Of a stretch of DNA of 64,000 nucleotides, positions 60,217 to 64,000 are shown one piece after another. The DNA is from DATGPD01 sp041398565. GTDB taxonomy: Bacteria; Planctomycetota; UBA1135; UBA2386. The stretch is taken from contig JAWKUN010000004.1 in assembly GCA_041398565.1 (NCBI GenBank), positions 62,001-126,000 of the forward strand. The letters are read 5' to 3'. Each line of letters opens with the position of its first letter. Position 1 is the first letter of the stretch. Below the pieces are notes generated by a model. The model worked only from the letters and a program-made list of their open reading frames with translations. It ran no database searches and had not been told where the DNA came from. A program made the translations under genes and the position numbers.

Positions 60217-63200
60217 GTGCGCGGACTGGCTCGCGTCTGCGTCGAGCGCCCCGTGTTCGCGACGATGCTCGTCGCGGCGCTGGTCGTGGCGGGCGCCGCC
60301 GGCTACGCCAAGCTCGGCATCGACCGCTTTCCACAGGTCGACCTCCCCACGGTCGGCGTCCGCACCGCGCTGCCCGGAGCCTCGCCCGAAGAGGTCGAGG
60401 TGACGGTGTCGCAACCGCTCGAGGAGGCGGTCAACACCGTCGACGGCATCGCCGAGCTGCGGTCGATCTCGTCCAGCGGCGCCTCGTTCGTCCTGCTGAC
60501 CTTCGAGCTCGAGCGCGACATCGACTCGGCCGCGCAAGACGTGCGCGACCGCGTCGCCGGCGCGCTGCGCCGACTGCCGCGCGACATCGAGGCACCGCAG
60601 GTGTTCAAGCTCGACAACGACAGCTCGCCGGTGATGACCGTCGCCGTGTCCGGGCCCCGCACCATCCGCGAGCTCACCGAGCTGGCCGACAAGAAGGTCA
60701 AACCCTTCCTCGAACGCAGCGCCGGCGTCGGACAGGTCGAGTTGGTCGGCGGCCTCGAGCGGGCCGTGAACATCTGGCTCGAGGCCGACCGCCTGGCCGC
60801 CTTCCGCATGCCGGTCACCACCGTGCGCGACGCCCTGGTGCGGCAGAACAGCGATGTGCCCGGGGGCTTGCTCACCGACGACCGCCAGGAGCGCACCCTG
60901 CGCACCATGGGGCGCTACGCCGAGCCCGGCGCCTTCGGCGACCTGGTCCTCGAGACGCGCGGCGGTGTGCCCATCCGCGTGCGCGACGTCGGTCGAGCCG
61001 AGGACGGCACCAAGGAGCAACGCACCGAGGCGCGCCTCGACGGCCAGCAGACGGTCGTCCTCGAGGTCCGCCGCCAGTCGAGTGCCAACACGGTAGCGGT
61101 CACCGACGGCTGCAAGGCCGCGCTCGTGCGGGCGCAGGCGCTCCTGCCGGCCGACATCTCCGTCGACACCATCATCGACCAGTCGCGCTACATCCGTGCG
61201 GCGCTGCACGAGATCAACGTGCACCTGCTGGTCGGCAGCCTGCTGGCGACCCTGGTGGTGTTGCTCTTCATGCGCAACCTGCGCGCCACGATCATCGCCG
61301 CCGTCGCCATTCCGACCTCGGTGGTGGCCACTTTCGGCGTCATGTGGACGCTCGACTTCACCCTCAACGGGGTCACGATGCTGGCGCTGGTGCTCATGGT
61401 CGGGGTCGTCATCGACGACGCGATCGTGGTCCTGGAGAACATCTACCGCTTCGTCGAAGAGAAGGGCATGGCGCCGATGCAGGCAGCCAAGGCCGCCACC
61501 GCCGAGATCGCGCTCGCCGTGCTCGCCACCACCTTCAGCCTGGTGGTGATCTTCGTGCCGGTGTCGTTCATGTCGAGCGTCTCCGGCCGCTTCCTGTTCC
61601 AGTTCGGCATCACCGCCGCCGCTGCCGTGCTGGTGAGCCTGCTCGTCTCCTTCACTTTGACACCGATGATGAGCGCGCGGTTGGTGCGAGTCGGTCAGCA
61701 GAGCGGCGGTGGCGGGCCGGACGCTGTCGCGCGGTCGCGCCGCGGCTTCTACGCCCGTATCGAGCGCGGCTACCTTCTGCTCCTGCGCCTGTCGATGCGG
61801 TACCGCATCGTCGTGCTCCTGCTCTGCGTCGGCGCCATCGCCAGCACCTGGCCCCTCTACCACATGGTGCGTCAGGACTACATCCCGTCCGACGTCGACG
61901 AGGGCGAGTTCGAGATCCGTGTACGCGGGCCGGAGAGCGCCAGCTTCAAGTCGATGCGGAGCGCCATGCTGCAAGCGGAGAGCGAACTGCGCGCGCTGCC
62001 GCAAGTCCGCCACGTGCTCGCGACGATCGGCGGCGGCTTCCTCGGCGGCGTCGGCCAGGGGTCGTTCTTCGTGCAGATCCAGCCACATGCCGAGCGTCGC
62101 TTCTCGCTCGGCCGTTTGTGGCGCTGCACCTGGGCCGGCGAGCCGTGGGCGGCCTTCCGCGGCAACTACACCCAGAGCGAAGTCATGAGCCTGGTTCGCC
62201 AGCGGCTGCGGCGGTTCAAGGAGCTGCGCTGCTCGGTGCGCAACGCCCGTTCGTTCAACATCGGCGGTGGCAACTTCGACATCGACCTGGCGCTGCTCGG
62301 CCCCGAACTCGACAAACTGCTCGACTACGGCCGACGGTTGCAGGAGGGAGCCGACGCGATCGGCGGCATCGTCGACACCGACACGACCTTGCGCCTGGAC
62401 AAGCCGGAGCTGCGTGTCAGCATCGACCGCCAGCGTGCGGCCGACCTGGGTGTGGCCACCGACGACGTCGCGTCGGCGCTGCGCCTCCTCGTCGGCGGCG
62501 ATCCGGAGGTGTCGCGCTACCGGGATCCGGCGCTCGACGAGGAGTACGACGTGCAGCTACGCCTGGCCGAGGTCGACCGGAACGAGACGTCGAAGCTGGG
62601 GTCGCTCCTCATCCCCCGGCGCAACGGCGAGCCGGTGCGCCTCGACAACCTGGTCGGGCTGGTCCCGGCGGTGACACCGTCGCGCATCGACCGCTTGGAC
62701 CGCCAGCGGCAGAACAGCCTGCGCGCCGGCATCGCTCCGGGCTTCGCCCTGGCCGACCGCATCGCCGCGCTTCGTCAGGTGGTCGACGACTTGCACATGG
62801 CGCCCGGCTACTCCAGCAAGGTCGCCGGACGCGCTCGCGAGCTGGAACGCACCTTCGCCGAGTTCGTGGTCGCCTTCGCGTTGTCCTTGGCGTTCATGTA
62901 CATGATCCTGGCGTCGCAGTTCGAGAGCGTCGTGCACCCGCTCACCATCCTGGTGTCGCTGCCGATCGCGGTTCCCTTCGCGCTGTTCTCGCTGTGGGCG
63001 ACCGACAACACGCTCAACCTCTATTCGGCGCTCGGCATCCTGGTGCTGTTCGGCGTGGTCAAGAAGAACTCGATCCTGCAGATCGACCACATCAACAACC
63101 TGCGCGCCAAGGGCCGCGCGCGGACGGAAGCGATCCTCGAGGGCAACCGCGATCGCCTGCGGCCGATCCTGATGACGACCCTCGCCCTGGTGGCGGGCAT

Positions 63201-63405
63201 GCTGCCGCTGGCGCTGGGCGCCGGCCCGGGCGCGGAGGAGCGCAAGGCGATCGCGGTCGTCGTGATCGGCGGGCAGACTCTCGCTCTGGTCCTGACCCTG
63301 CTGGCGACCCCCGTGGTGTACTCGCTGCTCGACGACCTGGCCGCCTGGTGGCGTCGGCCGCAACCGGCGGAGGTCGGACGCAACGTTCTACCACCGTCGT
63401 CGTAG
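60217..63405 (+). CDS. RND efflux transporter, inner-membrane pump (HAE1/AcrB type)
   Basis: The 1062-residue protein has the RND layout: helix 1 (FATMLVAALVVAGAAGYAKL), a periplasmic porter domain, helices 2-6 with the proton-relay motif GVVIDDAIVVLENI (two Asp), then a second half with the same order (FALSLAFMYMILASQFES, VVKKNSILQIDHINNLRAKG). It should export hydrophobic compounds or lipids using proton motive force. An 18-residue insert (DQSGGGGPDAV-like, around residue 500) links the halves. The GTG start abuts the adaptor stop (TGAGTG), so translation is coupled. The substrate cannot be told from sequence. Confidence 0.96.
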   Translation: MRGLARVCVERPVFATMLVAALVVAGAAGYAKLGIDRFPQVDLPTVGVRTALPGASPEEVEVTVSQPLEEAVNTVDGIAELRSISSSGASFVLLTFELERDIDSAAQDVRDRVAGALRRLPRDIEAPQVFKLDNDSSPVMTVAVSGPRTIRELTELADKKVKPFLERSAGVGQVELVGGLERAVNIWLEADRLAAFRMPVTTVRDALVRQNSDVPGGLLTDDRQERTLRTMGRYAEPGAFGDLVLETRGGVPIRVRDVGRAEDGTKEQRTEARLDGQQTVVLEVRRQSSANTVAVTDGCKAALVRAQALLPADISVDTIIDQSRYIRAALHEINVHLLVGSLLATLVVLLFMRNLRATIIAAVAIPTSVVATFGVMWTLDFTLNGVTMLALVLMVGVVIDDAIVVLENIYRFVEEKGMAPMQAAKAATAEIALAVLATTFSLVVIFVPVSFMSSVSGRFLFQFGITAAAAVLVSLLVSFTLTPMMSARLVRVGQQSGGGGPDAVARSRRGFYARIERGYLLLLRLSMRYRIVVLLLCVGAIASTWPLYHMVRQDYIPSDVDEGEFEIRVRGPESASFKSMRSAMLQAESELRALPQVRHVLATIGGGFLGGVGQGSFFVQIQPHAERRFSLGRLWRCTWAGEPWAAFRGNYTQSEVMSLVRQRLRRFKELRCSVRNARSFNIGGGNFDIDLALLGPELDKLLDYGRRLQEGADAIGGIVDTDTTLRLDKPELRVSIDRQRAADLGVATDDVASALRLLVGGDPEVSRYRDPALDEEYDVQLRLAEVDRNETSKLGSLLIPRRNGEPVRLDNLVGLVPAVTPSRIDRLDRQRQNSLRAGIAPGFALADRIAALRQVVDDLHMAPGYSSKVAGRARELERTFAEFVVAFALSLAFMYMILASQFESVVHPLTILVSLPIAVPFALFSLWATDNTLNLYSALGILVLFGVVKKNSILQIDHINNLRAKGRARTEAILEGNRDRLRPILMTTLALVAGMLPLALGAGPGAEERKAIAVVVIGGQTLALVLTLLATPVVYSLLDDLAAWWRRPQPAEVGRNVLPPSS

Positions 63406-63447
63406 CATGACGTGGCCCGCAGACGCGCGGGACCAGATCCAGACGAG

Positions 63448-64000
63448 ATGCGATTCCAGCCCTTCCTTTCCGTGCCCGGCACGATCCTGGCCTTGCTGCT
63501 CCTGTCGTGCTGTGGTCCCGAGCCGAGCCCCTCCCGTCCGAGCGGGACGACTCCGGCGACGTCCGGCGCCAAGCCACCCCTCGAACCCCACTCCCCCCGT
63601 ATGACCGAGTCCCACGACAAGCCCGCCTACAACGCGCTCACACCGGCCGAAGCCCGCGTCCTCCTGCACAAGGGAACCGAAGCACCGGGCGTCGGCGAGT
63701 ACACGGACCTCGAGGCGAAAGGCACCTACGTGTGCCGACAGTGCAACGCGGCGCTCTACCGGTCGCAAGACAAGTTCCACAGCGGCTGCGGCTGGCCGGC
63801 CTTCGACGACGAGATTGCCGGTGCCGTGACGCGGGTGCCCGACGCCGACGGCCGGCGCACCGAGATCGTGTGCGCCAACTGCGGCGGCCATCTCGGCCAC
63901 GTCTTCGAGGGCGAGCGATTCACCTCGAAGAACACGCGACACTGCGTCAACTCGATCTCCATGCGCTTCGTGCCCGAGGGCGAGAGTCTGCCGCCGAAGA
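63448..64000 (+). CDS. msrB: Peptide-methionine (R)-S-oxide reductase, lipoprotein form (3' end missing)
   Basis: The frame is open from the ATG at 63448 to the window end (184 residues seen, no stop). It begins with a lipoprotein signal (TILALLLLSC, Cys21) and a Pro/Ser-rich spacer to about residue 50. A nearly complete MsrB domain follows: KGTYVCRQCNAALYRSQDKF, HSGCGWPAF, VCANCGGHLGHVF and the catalytic cysteine in NTRHCVNSISMRF. Paired CxxC motifs bind the structural zinc. MsrB reduces the R form of methionine sulfoxide. The signal would place it outside the cytoplasm, where it would protect exported proteins from oxidation. A few C-terminal residues lie beyond the window. A second ATG at 63601 could yield a cytoplasmic form. 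Confidence 0.93.
   Translation, partial: MRFQPFLSVPGTILALLLLSCCGPEPSPSRPSGTTPATSGAKPPLEPHSPRMTESHDKPAYNALTPAEARVLLHKGTEAPGVGEYTDLEAKGTYVCRQCNAALYRSQDKFHSGCGWPAFDDEIAGAVTRVPDADGRRTEIVCANCGGHLGHVFEGERFTSKNTRHCVNSISMRFVPEGESLPPK

Overview
The window is about 64 kb of very GC-rich DNA (roughly 70% by eye) and most likely comes from a member of the Planctomycetota. Three things point there. First, an adjacent DUF1501 gene and cytochrome-c/DUF1549/DUF1553 gene, a pair typical of Planctomycetes and some Verrucomicrobia. Second, secreted Kelch, LVIVD and FG-GAP proteins. Third, three secreted proteins that share a C-terminal module I associate with uncultured Planctomycetota. No rRNA, tRNA, CRISPR array, prophage or recognisable insertion sequence was found. 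I call 36 complete genes plus one gene cut by the right edge, and coding density is high.

Layout, left to right. 0-19.9 kb: an M28/DUF4910 peptidase; a secreted Kelch protein; a thrS-infC-kgd cluster on the minus strand, with a one-component E2/E1 2-oxoglutarate dehydrogenase coupled to infC; small membrane and secreted proteins; an intradiol dioxygenase-like protein; and a tightly coupled M1 peptidase - JAMM peptidase - class V aminotransferase cassette. 20-24.4 kb: a molybdopterin oxidoreductase with a fused four-cluster ferredoxin/NrfD membrane anchor. 24.5-37.5 kb: a GT-C-like membrane protein, a YyaL/DUF255 lipoprotein, a WecG/TagA glycosyltransferase, an HtrA-like protease divergent from an FG-GAP protein, a secreted protein, a sodium:solute symporter and a lipoprotein.

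37.6-46.0 kb is the most interesting region. A four-gene minus-strand operon encodes a secreted TPR protein (CpoB/YbgF-like in position), a TolQ/ExbB protein, a TolR/ExbD protein, and a 1390-residue membrane protein. That last protein seems to join a TolB-like PD40 propeller, a TolA/TonB-like SxxxH membrane helix, an Ala/Pro-rich linker of about 650 residues and a terpenoid-cyclase-like alpha/alpha toroid. I read it as a rearranged Tol-like energised envelope system.

46.4-64 kb: an EgtD-like histidine methyltransferase; polyphosphate kinase; a three-gene DUF1549-DUF1501-glycosyltransferase operon; CutC; a large secreted protein; an RND efflux adaptor-pump pair; and a lipoprotein-type MsrB cut by the window end.

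Non-coding features: an 80-bp double-hairpin repeat occurs in three intergenic places, plus a decayed copy. Several genes have a TANNNT hexamer only 7-12 nt before the start codon, which suggests leaderless transcription. The clearest case is a 34-bp palindrome holding both start codons of two divergent genes. The thrS leader can fold into a three-way junction, and infC may have an eight-codon overlapping upstream ORF. All functional statements rest on reading motifs by eye; no database search was run.
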